Positions 25,520 to 36,000 of a DNA stretch of 46,886 bases are shown piece after piece. The notes under the pieces were generated by a model. That model was not told where the DNA came from and made no database searches. It was given only the letters and a program-made list of their open reading frames with translations. Made by a program: the position numbers and the translations under genes. Positions within the stretch are counted from its first letter, which is position 1; every line of letters starts with the position of its first letter. Source of the stretch: a virus; the IMG/VR virus record IMGVR_UViG_3300025132_000067, positions 1 to 46,886 of that record. One strand, 5' to 3'.

Positions 25520-28500
25520 TTAATAACCGCCCCCTCCTCCACCAGAAGAACCACCACCATAACCACCCATACTACCACCTCCACCACCAGAAGCGGTAGT
25601 TGGTGTAGATGGAATATTTCCACTTCCTCGAGTTGGGTTTGTTAATGATGGTCCACCTGTTGATGGTGTTATGGGGCTATCCCCCTTTAGATTTAAATCA
25701 TAATTCATTATCCAGCTATCCACCCCTTCATAACTTTTTAAAGTGTCTATACATAAAAGATTATTTATACTACCTTGTTTTGTAAATAATGAGTTAGTTC
25801 TATATTTTCTTTTATTACCTATAAATCTATCACTCAATAAATTAGTAACTTCACTTACTATTTTACTACCGAATAACTGCCCCCTATTATCTATATTATA
25901 CGAGTTAGCATAACTAGAAATTGGGTTGGGTGTCTCTCCAGTTAATATATTGTTATAATATTTAGTGCCCACTGTTGGTGGTGTTGGGGGTGTAGTTTCT
26001 GATATTCTTAGTTGGTATTGTGGTGCTGGAAAAGACGTGTATCCTGTTGGGGATACTGTAAAGTGCCCTGTTAGTGCACTGACTATGGTCGTCCCTGTCA
26101 TATTATAACATCTATACACAAACTTATCTCTATGGAATACTGAATTTTGGACTTTTACCCCACTTAACCATAATGTAGTAGAAGGTACTAATTGTTCAAT
26201 TATTTTAACCCAATAGTCACCCATAGATTGAGCGTACTCCAACATTTTATTGTATGTATATTTGTTATTATCACCACAATTATTTCTTAAGTAATCTAAA
26301 TACATTTGTTGTAGTGTTGGGTAACCCCCGGTTTTTCCATCACTTATGGTCATTCTATTTTTAGCGTCTATAAAATTTTTCCAAAAGTGTTGGTTAAAGG
26401 TTTTGAAGTCGTGTAATTTTGCATTCCACCTAGGATTTGTAGAATCCCATGTACCACCTGAATTAGGATATAATGATGGTAATGAACCCCCACTAAAAAA
26501 ACAATCACTTTGTGCAGATTGTCTCCAAACATCATAACTTAAACCTTGTCCAATATTTAAATTTAATTCTACATTTTTTACATTTAATACTAATTTTTCA
26601 TTAGTGGTTTGATAGTAGGCATCTCTATTTTTAAAAGTGTAATCTCTTGTTTGTAATCCTGGAGATTGTTGTGACCAAGATTTTTTGTCGTCTATAACTC
26701 TAGTTAAACCAAAACCAAAAGACATATGTGGAAATCTTCTAAATCTATCCAAATATGGTGATTTTAAATTATTGGAATATTGCCCTCTAGTCCAGAATCC
26801 ACCCCAAGTAAATGGAGCAAATTTATTATTAATTACTGGGGTACAACCTGAAAGGATAGACGTATCTTCATCTAGTATTAGTTCTGATTTATGTTCTTCA
26901 TTTCTTTCGTACCATCCAGCTCCTCTTTGAAAAAAGTAATTGTTGGTAATTCTTGGTTTGGTTGGAAACCCGTGTTCGTCTATTGGGTAATCCCCTTGAC
27001 CCCCACTTACTGTGTATCTGATGAATGGATGGGTTGTTGTCCCTGTAGAAATATAAAAAGCTGGTGATACCCCCATACTAAATAATACGGGACTAAATTT
27101 AATAGTTTCTGTTACATATGAACCACCTGATATTTGTGACCATCTTTTGGTGAATCTATTTTCTGGTCTAAAATAGTTTGGTGATACCCAACCCGTATTC
27201 GTGTTGTCTGCTAACACACCGAAACCTGAAGTTCCAGTAAATGCACTATATTCTTCTGGCCCACCAAATTTATATTGTAGTGGTTCTGTTAAACGGATTT
27301 TTGAGTCTGCCAATACTACGTATTCATTAAACTCTATTAGTGCCTGTGGAGCACCCAATAACCCTAACATAAATTCAATAGATTTTCTTGTACCTTTAGA
27401 TTTAAAAAGATACGCTGTATTCATTAAAATTCTTCTATAAAGTTCCACGTCAAGTTGTGCTGGAGTTTTACCAATACTTGTACCTGAATATGTTGGATTG
27501 GATACTCCTAGTATACTGTCTAAAAATTTAGTATTATCTAGTGTTGACGGTGTGGACCAACCCAATGTTTTAGCGAAATTTTTAATTAATTTGTTAGGTA
27601 TATTATTTTTACCATCATATGTTACATTAGTCATATATGCTATACCATCTACAAAAGTTTTAATATCATCAAAACTTCTACCATATATTTGTAATGTTTT
27701 TTCTACTTTTTGACCACTAGTATCAAATTCTTTTAATACTGGTGCTGTTAAAAATCTAGAAATTAAATTAGTTTTTTGAGTGTCTAGTTCATCTCCTAGG
27801 TTTGCTAAACTAGTTAAGTATTGTGTATAAGAACTTGTGGTAATATCAAGATTTACTGCATCTTCTAAAGGCCAAGTAATTTCCTCATTATTAAAATAAG
27901 TAACCCCTTGGTCTGTTTCTTTTAATAATTTAAATTTTGCTGTATATATGGGGTTACATTCTCTATTTACTAGAAATGATTCCACATCACCAAATTCCTG
28001 AAATTGTTTTTCACTTTCTTCTTTATTAGGTTTTATGTAGTACTGGGTGGTTGTGGTAGTAGCTGTACCTAAAGGTGAACCTTTTACTGTTAGTTCAACA
28101 TAGTTTGTTGTTGTAGTTTGTGGTTTTAAATTTATAATTTTATATTCTTTATCTGTTACACTACCACTAAATGTTAACACATATTTACTATATTCTGTTG
28201 TTAAATTTCTTATTGATGCGACACTACCATCTGCTATTTTTACAATAGTATTACTAGTATGACCAAATTGTTCTAGATTATTAATTATTTGTTCTTTACT
28301 GAGGTGTTGTGTGATTAAATTACCATTTGTTGTAAATTCTATATTAAACGGGTTTGATAGATAATTTACATTGACTCTAAATGTCGTTTGGTCTCTACCC
28401 GCATCGTATATGATGTTGGTGGCTGTTGTATTACCAGTATTTAAATTTATATCTACACCGTCCACAAATAAGGCTCCAGGAAAAAAATTAATTATATTTT

Positions 28501-28837
28501 CTGTAGCTACTTTTAATCTTTTGTTTAAAGAACCATATAAAACAAAATTAGTTAAATCAGAGGTGTCGTGATTTATATAAACTTCTAAATTATTACTAGC
28601 TAAAGATTTTGCTAATTCTAAATCAGTAATATTTAAAGATTCTAGAGTTATAGGTGCTGAAAACCCACCTAAATTGTAATTCGTACTATTTCTTCTACTG
28701 TAATTTTGTGGTGTAGAGAAATTACCCATAGTCATCTGAGATGAACCATCCGTAAATTGATTACCCACTAAGTTATCACTAAAGGTACCTAGACCGTTAG
28801 GTGGTGCTGGGGGATATCTAAATCTCTTACTAGCCAT
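25520..28837 (-). CDS. Baseplate/tail protein with a gpI-like middle region and Gly-rich tail
   Basis: In this 1105-residue protein a segment at about 355-495 has the layout of the phage P2 gpI/TIGR02242 tail protein family. It has a run of helices (SRFLTAPVLKEFDTSGQK, then RSFDDIKTFVDGIAYM), a LGWSTPSTL turn, and ELYRRILMNTAYLFKSKGTR followed by EFMLGLLG. In that family the KGT motif precedes a C-terminal helix of a baseplate component. The remainder is beta-rich. The last 40 residues are almost only Gly, Ser, Pro and Tyr (GGGGGSMGGYGGGSSGGGGG), a likely flexible linker. GAGG lies only two bases before the ATG. The match is by pattern, not by search. Confidence 0.75.
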   Translation of the reverse strand: MASKRFRYPPAPPNGLGTFSDNLVGNQFTDGSSQMTMGNFSTPQNYSRRNSTNYNLGGFSAPITLESLNITDLELAKSLASNNLEVYINHDTSDLTNFVLYGSLNKRLKVATENIINFFPGALFVDGVDINLNTGNTTATNIIYDAGRDQTTFRVNVNYLSNPFNIEFTTNGNLITQHLSKEQIINNLEQFGHTSNTIVKIADGSVASIRNLTTEYSKYVLTFSGSVTDKEYKIINLKPQTTTTNYVELTVKGSPLGTATTTTTQYYIKPNKEESEKQFQEFGDVESFLVNRECNPIYTAKFKLLKETDQGVTYFNNEEITWPLEDAVNLDITTSSYTQYLTSLANLGDELDTQKTNLISRFLTAPVLKEFDTSGQKVEKTLQIYGRSFDDIKTFVDGIAYMTNVTYDGKNNIPNKLIKNFAKTLGWSTPSTLDNTKFLDSILGVSNPTYSGTSIGKTPAQLDVELYRRILMNTAYLFKSKGTRKSIEFMLGLLGAPQALIEFNEYVVLADSKIRLTEPLQYKFGGPEEYSAFTGTSGFGVLADNTNTGWVSPNYFRPENRFTKRWSQISGGSYVTETIKFSPVLFSMGVSPAFYISTGTTTHPFIRYTVSGGQGDYPIDEHGFPTKPRITNNYFFQRGAGWYERNEEHKSELILDEDTSILSGCTPVINNKFAPFTWGGFWTRGQYSNNLKSPYLDRFRRFPHMSFGFGLTRVIDDKKSWSQQSPGLQTRDYTFKNRDAYYQTTNEKLVLNVKNVELNLNIGQGLSYDVWRQSAQSDCFFSGGSLPSLYPNSGGTWDSTNPRWNAKLHDFKTFNQHFWKNFIDAKNRMTISDGKTGGYPTLQQMYLDYLRNNCGDNNKYTYNKMLEYAQSMGDYWVKIIEQLVPSTTLWLSGVKVQNSVFHRDKFVYRCYNMTGTTIVSALTGHFTVSPTGYTSFPAPQYQLRISETTPPTPPTVGTKYYNNILTGETPNPISSYANSYNIDNRGQLFGSKIVSEVTNLLSDRFIGNKRKYRTNSLFTKQGSINNLLCIDTLKSYEGVDSWIMNYDLNLKGDSPITPSTGGPSLTNPTRGSGNIPSTPTTASGGGGGSMGGYGGGSSGGGGGGY

Positions 28838-28842
28838 CCTCG

Positions 28843-29760
28843 TTATTGATTAACTATTATATTATTAAACGCTTGACTGAAATCTATATTGTTACCTCTA
28901 TTTTGTCTAACTTCATATAGTTGGTCGTTAAATGCATCTCTTACTTCGTATAAGTCATATTGTTGGTAGATGTTGTTTAGTCCACTTAGGTCATATAATG
29001 TGTATATACCATTATCTATAGACTTAGTTTGGTTACCGTACAGAGCGATAGCCAAGGTATCAAAGTCATGGTCTACCATTTCAATATCTAAAGCTAGTGG
29101 GTTAAAAAATGTATTAGTTATTATGACTGATTGTCCTGGTTGCCCAATAAACGGTATCGCGTTAGGATTGTTAGATGGGGCACTAGTAGGTGTTAAAGTA
29201 CAAAAAACTAAATTAGTTCTATTATTAGTATATACATACCTTGGTGATATCTGATTAGGGTTTGTTAGTTTTGCTGCTACTGGTTCACAATAAAAATTAG
29301 ATGTTACAATTCTGAAAAAATTACTTTTTTTAGAACCGTCTAACTCTAAATATTCTATCCTATAACCAACTAATTCAGATGGTCTAAATCTATCTCTAAA
29401 TTGTATAGGTATAGCATTTAAATCAAAAACTAAACCTTTTACGTTAGGTAATGATGATAATATACCACAATCTATTATAGTTGTTCTTATTTCTATTGGT
29501 CTTATATAAACAGTGTATATACCTTTTTGAGCAAACACTGAAGAAGGTAGTTTTAAATCATACAATCCACCTAATATTTCATTAGGGTTACCACCAGTAC
29601 TGGTATTGTGAGAGTGTGGTGCAAGTACTTGAGTCGCTGGTAATTGAGTTATTATAAAGTTGCTCGATGCACTTCTGTCTGGTTGAAAATGAACTAGGAC
29701 TTGTGCGTCCTCTGGTCGTACATCTGCTGGTCTTTTTATTCCGTATGCTCCTAATGCCAT
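28843..29760 (-). CDS. Probable baseplate/tail protein, unknown family
   Basis: I do not recognise this 305-residue protein. It has alternating beta-type segments (IYTVYIRPIEIRTTIIDC, then GYRIEYLELDGS and FFRIVTSNFYCEP), no membrane segment or signal, and a C terminus rich in Asn and Tyr. The gene sits between the 73-residue and 1105-residue genes with gaps of 3 and 5 bases, in the structural operon. A tail or baseplate connector role is the most likely. Confidence 0.68.
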   Translation of the reverse strand: MALGAYGIKRPADVRPEDAQVLVHFQPDRSASSNFIITQLPATQVLAPHSHNTSTGGNPNEILGGLYDLKLPSSVFAQKGIYTVYIRPIEIRTTIIDCGILSSLPNVKGLVFDLNAIPIQFRDRFRPSELVGYRIEYLELDGSKKSNFFRIVTSNFYCEPVAAKLTNPNQISPRYVYTNNRTNLVFCTLTPTSAPSNNPNAIPFIGQPGQSVIITNTFFNPLALDIEMVDHDFDTLAIALYGNQTKSIDNGIYTLYDLSGLNNIYQQYDLYEVRDAFNDQLYEVRQNRGNNIDFSQAFNNIIVNQ

Positions 29761-29763
29761 TTA

Positions 29764-29985
29764 TTACGCTTCTTTTTCTATTTTATAAAACCCATAACCA
29801 TGTAACGTCAATTCACCCATATTTGGGGTTAAATCTAGTCTTTGGGGTCTTTCAAAGACGGTTATTTTACCTCTTTCGATAAATATATTTGAACGTGTTT
29901 CAGGTCTCTCACAAACATTCATTAATACCTCTTCTTTTGTTAAAGGAGGAATACAACCACTATATTTTACAATACCTAAACCCAT
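29764..29985 (-). CDS. Small protein of the tail operon, unknown
   Basis: The 73-residue protein has no recognised domain. It contains CIPPLTKEEVLMNVCERP with two cysteines 13 residues apart and a beta-rich C-terminal half (NIFIERGKITVFERP, GELTLHGYGFYKIE). It is preceded by a 59-base spacer that carries GATATTTATAA on the minus strand, so it may head a transcript covering the following tail genes. The downstream gene starts 3 bases after its stop. Confidence 0.65.
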   Translation of the reverse strand: MGLGIVKYSGCIPPLTKEEVLMNVCERPETRSNIFIERGKITVFERPQRLDLTPNMGELTLHGYGFYKIEKEA

Positions 29986-29995
29986 ATTCTTTTAT

Positions 29996-30006
29996 TATAA
30001 ATATCT
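29996..30006 (-). promoter_or_regulatory. Recurrent GATATTTATAA motif in the 59-base tail spacer
   Basis: The minus strand reads GATATTTATAA 10 bases before the ATG at 29985. It is one of the recurrent TATTTAT-core sites. The plus strand here reads TTATAAATATC, so it also contains the T4 late-promoter octamer TATAAATA, but in the wrong direction for the gene. Confidence 0.3.
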
Positions 30007-30044
30007 AACATCTAATTTATATTTATTAATTATCCAAATCCATT

Positions 30045-33000
30045 TTACATATGTGTGTGGTGATGTATACCACAAATAGGGGGTACAGTAGACCATCCCT
30101 GAGGACATGGTAATGATGACACGGATGTTGTTTGAATAGCCCATCCATTTTGTGAATGTACACATTTATAACATGTAATATTAGATATTACTGGTGGACA
30201 CTTGTCACCATTTTCATCACACCCACAATTCATCCATGCTCCAGTTATATCTGTTAAAGTACCATTAATTATTTGACATGGTATGTTAGATACGTTAGAA
30301 TTTGATTTTTTTGCTACTATGGTATCACTATGGTCCGTAGAACTATCGGCATTATTTGGATTTACACAACAATAACAACACCCGTCTGTTGGGTTGGTTA
30401 CACAGTCATTATACGAGTAGTTCCAAAGCCCAGCATTACCTGGCCATAATGTCCAACTTATAGGCCAAATACCTAGATATGGTGCTAAGTGTAGTGAACA
30501 ACATTCACACTCTCCATCAGGAAAACAAGTATCACCATTAACATCAACACCACAAGTTTGCCAACCTGCCCAAGCTGATTGTGGAAGACCTACATTTTGA
30601 TTTGGTACTATACCACCATCACATCTTAAACTATTAGGGTTTCCACCTGCACTCAACCAACCTTGTTCATCTATCAATACACAACAATAACAACACTCAT
30701 CTTCTGGGTCTATAACACATTCATTAACTACAAAGCCCATAATACTAGAACTCCAATAACCAATGTGGGTTGGGGTGTATTGTGGTACTAAACTAAAATA
30801 ACTACTTAAACTATTTAAACATTCGTCACACCCATCCCAACAATTCGCTTGACAGTCTGCTAGTGATTGGTATTGTCCACCTAATTGGGTTACACAACTA
30901 CCGTTTATACATTCATACTCTTTTGGTGAACGTCCTCCACAAGTTTCATCACAAGGCCACCAAGGAGACATATCACCATAATTTACACTTTGAATTTGGG
31001 TTACTGGTGTTGGTGCTGACATGGTACTTCCATCACACGCTAATCCATTTATAAAGTTATTATAACATATAGAAGGGTCGTAGAAACTTGTAGCGTCGAC
31101 AACATCTCCAAACTTCTTTACAGAAATATAACAACAACCATCTAATGGACTTTCTGTAACTTCATTATACCCCCAAATTAATCCTGGTGCCCATGTGGTT
31201 ATACCACCCTGAGCGTTACTCGTAGTAGGGAGTGCCATAGAACCTGTCCAATAAGGAGCCCATATTCCTGTGAATTCATTTCGTATCAGTGCATGACCTA
31301 CTGTCCCCACACAAGGTTCACATTTAGATACAGTAGTGGCTGTATAACAACAATTATCAAGTGGGTCATTTAAACAATCAGCTAAACTTGCATATTGACC
31401 TAATGGTCCAGCTGGTATACATTCACAATCTACAGTTGACACTGTCTGTCCTGGAAGACCTAAAGTTGGTGAAATTGTTTTTTTACAATCGTATCTGGTT
31501 GTAGAAGTTATACCAGTATTACAACACGTGTGACTTTGTTGACATTCTGCTAAAGTAAGATAAGGACCATTTGGGGTTGGTATACACTTACATAAACCAT
31601 TAAGGTTGGAGACACAATCATACTTAGTCTCTCCGGTCATTCCAGTCCAACAACAATTTAATGGGTCATTTTGACAATCTATAAGACTCGTGTATGGACC
31701 CGTTGGGTCTGGTACACACTTACATAAACCATTATTACCTACTTTACATTGATACGTTTCAGGTGTTACACCGGTCCAACAACATTTTCCTGGGTCAGTC
31801 TCACAATCGTGTAGAGTATTGTATACACCAAAGACATCTGGTATACAGTTACAGTCAACTGGGTCACAAGTCCATCTAGTTTGTGTTTGTGCTGAACAAC
31901 AAGTAGTTGGGTCATTTTCACAATCAGTTTGATTATAATAATGAATTAGTGGGTTATAGGTTGTAATACTCGTATCAAAGATACAGTTACATTGGGACCC
32001 TGTTTGAGGTGCTAAAACATTTTCACAAACCCAAAATCCACAACATGGGTCACTTAATAATGATTGGTTACATTGTCCTTGTGTTGCATATTGTCCACCA
32101 ATACCAACTACCGGTACACAAGTACATGGTGTAGTAGGACAAAGACATTGGGTCGCTGAAGCGGTAGGATTTATTGGTCCACAAACATTATTAAGTAAAC
32201 TTCTTAGTTGGGTAAAATTCATTGCGTTTGTTGCCGCTAACCCAGCATTTACTAATTGATTGACCCAGTCTTGTTTACTCACGAAGGCCATTGGCATATA
32301 GTTGGCGTTAAAAGTTGCATCGTTACTACAAAAATTAAAGGACATCGTAGTTGGTATATTATATTTTTGATTGGAAACAGTCCCTAAACAACTATCACTA
32401 CTAATACTTTGTCCAGGGTTGGTATCTTGATAATAATACTCTGTAAATAAATCTGTTGGTGGCACATTATTTGCTGGGTCTAATATCCATATTATTGGTG
32501 CAAATCCAGTCATATTTCCTATAAAAGTTTTACTTTGACAATCACCAGGAGAAGGTGTGGTTGTTCCAGGTATACAATCATAACTAATTCTATTAACAGG
32601 GTTTCCACAACTTGAGTTACATGGTACCCACACTAATGTACCACTATTACTTGCGTTAGTTCCTGGTCCTGTTGGTCCTGGCCATACTGGGTTACTAGTC
32701 GCTAAATCATTAAGATAATATTGATAGTATGCTCCAGGATTAAAAGTCCAAATATTCGCGGGGTCATCATCAACAGCAACATAACAACACACGTCACCAT
32801 CCCAACTAGCTGTTACAACATCCCCTATAGAGTAGTTTGTTCCTGGAACCCATGCTGGTGCACTACCAGTAAATGGTGTTACAGTAACTGAACCTACCAT
32901 CCAACTATTCATCGGGTCATCAAAATAAGTATAACTGATGGAACCTATCACGGAACATTCATAACAATCACAACACCCACTATATGAAGCAAAAAATGCG

Positions 33001-36000
33001 GATGAAGTTACTGCAACAACACAATCTGTATAATTGTAATATACTGGGTTACATGTTCCTGGAGGTTGTGGTCCCGCACAAAAACAATCATTTATACAAT
33101 CACCACATCCCCAAGTACAAACTGCTTGACAATCTATTAGTGATGCATGTGGTCCTGAAACAAAACTACTAGGTGGACTTGTACTGGTAAAAGCAGAACA
33201 CCCTACTATATCTAAACAATAAAAATCAGTAGTGGCTAAAGTACAAGGATATCCTATTGCTGAACCAGCAGTTGCTTGTTCACACGCATATGGTGTTAAT
33301 TCACTAGGTATATTCGTACATGGACACATATTTATACCCCAATCTACATCATTACAATTAGATGTACCTGGAGGGGCACAATCACAACAATATCTACATT
33401 GTTGCTCACAATCTGCTTGTGTTGCAAATCCTACACCTGCAAAATTATTTGTTACTTGTGCATCAAAGTAAGTGTTTGTTGGGTCTGTAGGTCCTCCCGC
33501 TAATTGTCCTATAGCCCCTTGTTGATAAAGCGGTGTTTGTCCCGCGAAATAAGTACTATTTCTACAAGATGATATTGGTACTGCTGCACTGTAATCACCG
33601 TTTAATGCACCGTATGTATCACACCACCATTCTTCTGGAGGTGCACAACAATCACAACTACTAAATGCAGCCCAACAATCAAAAGCACTACTGTATGTGG
33701 TTGGTGCAACAGATAAAGCGTTAAATATACAATTACCTATTCCATTAGGTGGACAACCACATTCCCATGTACAATAGTCTTGACAATCTTGTAAACTAGT
33801 AAAAGGTCCAGGATAACCTGGAGTATTAGGTGGTACTATAACACAACCTAAACCAGCTACACCCGCTGTAGATTCACAATTAGATGTATAATCACAATAC
33901 CAAGTATCCGCTGATGTACTACCTGTACAACAATCTATTACTGATAATGAAGCAAGACATGCATCAAGAGATATAAAAGGATAAACAGGATGTGTAGCTC
34001 CTTGTGGTACCGGTGGGAACGTAGGGTACCCACCAAAAAATATACCCGTATTACTTTGATTAACCCAATCTTGTAGAACTACACAATTTGTAGTATCTGT
34101 AACTGGGTCTTCACAATAACAAGATGCTCTACAGTGTTCTTCACATGTATTGGCCGTATAACAATTTTGTGATGCTTGTGTAAACATTGGGTCGTAAACA
34201 CAAGAAGATGGTGTACAACCACTTGGTGTACATTCGTAAGTTTGACTAGGTCCTCCACCACAAGGTTGACATCCTGTTGGTGGTAGTCCCGGTGTTCCTC
34301 CACAAGTTTCCCAAGGGTTTGGTGTACCGTTAGTTGCTGGTCCATCATCTGGTATAAAACAACTACAGTCAAATGTTGTTATACAGTCTGGTCCAGTTCC
34401 TATTCCACCGAATCCCCATAGTGACGGCATCATACAAACATAACAACATAAAGGAGAATCTGCATCAGAATGCCAAACTACATCATGTAATTCGTAGACG
34501 ACACCTAACTGATATTGTCCTTGTGGTGATAAAACTGTTCCACCCATACCTATACTATTCATATAATCATCACATGGACAAATACAATCGTCCACCTGAG
34601 TTTCAGAACAAACATAATCCCCTACAGAATTTAAAACTAAATTAGTGGTACATTCTAACATTGTACAATAAGGTAAGAAAGGGTTGGTACCTGTTGGGTC
34701 ACAATTCGCAGCAGCAGTAGCAGTATAATATGGCACATAATAACAAGGCCAATTACCTGGTGGGAAAAGTTGTTGATTTCCAGGTTCTGAACCTAAAGCT
34801 AGGGTATCGTCACATTCTGCGTGACAACATTCGGTTGCTTCACAACACGCAGAGAAACTACTATAACCCGTAAAACCTGGAGCTGGATTAGAAAAACCTA
34901 AAAGATTTTGTGCCATATAATAGCCACTAACACCATCCTGACAATATGTAGGACCTTGATAATTAGGGCTCGTGGGGTCAATATCTATAAAACAGTCCCA
35001 TCCTGCATCACATACACAAAAATCATTACAATCGGTAACTGAGGAAAACCAAGTTACATTATCAATTACTCCAGCACATGGACTTTGTAATGTACATGGT
35101 GTCATTTGAGTACAGTCACAAACATAACATTGTTCAATTTGAGTACAGTCTGCAGTACAGGCAGAATAACCGTATCCTGGATAGGTTGGGTTAGTAGGTG
35201 AAACCCATGGTCCCCAACCACAATTACAATCATAACATTCAACACAAGGTTGATTTATTGTTTCACAAGACCAACCACAAGGTACTATACCACCACCCAG
35301 AGTCGCTGGGTCTTGTTGACACTCTTGTAAGTTTGCGTAGGTACCTCCGATAGTTACTTGGTAACACCCAGTACAACAATCCCACTCAAAACCCGAATAA
35401 TCACAACACGCGGAAGTACTATATTGGTATCCTAAACTAGTGGTAAAAGCTGTTCCAGCGTTACAAGCTGCTAGTCCAAAATCTGGCGTAAAATAAAATT
35501 GTGCATTAACGGCTAACCATTCATTTGGTGTTAAACCGTTAGGGAGGAAACCTGGTACCAAACCTAGTACACTATTTACGGTACTGGTGTACACTCCTGG
35601 GGTTGCATTTGCCGCGTCTTCAGCACAAGAGAATAATGTACAACATTCATTAGCATTTGATGCTGTAGGGGTTGTACAAGAATAAGCTGGTGGGTTACAC
35701 CAACCTTCACAATCCATTTGTGTATTAAATACTGGTCCAGCTAATGGATTAAGAGGGTCAAAACTTGTATAAGCAGAATGACTAGAATTAATTTCAATAC
35801 ATCCAGTACAATCATATTGATTTTCACACACCCATTTATCAGGGAAACACTCACCATCATCAAAATCATCTTTACAATCTTCATAGTACTGATAACCCTG
35901 AATAACATTAGTTGTGGTTGTTATTCCAGTACCTGGTACTAATTCACAACCATATAGGGGTATATTATTTAAGTCTTGAGGACAAATCCATGTTGAACAA

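Noticed and set aside
31353-31901. CRISPR-like array
   Set aside because: The repeats are in-frame protein-coding units of 117-174 bases with no short identical repeats and spacers.
34079-34372. Alternate-frame minus-strand frame inside the giant Cys-rich gene
   Set aside because: It is a shifted reading of the repeats, with a His/Val/Gln-rich composition unlike any real neighbour.
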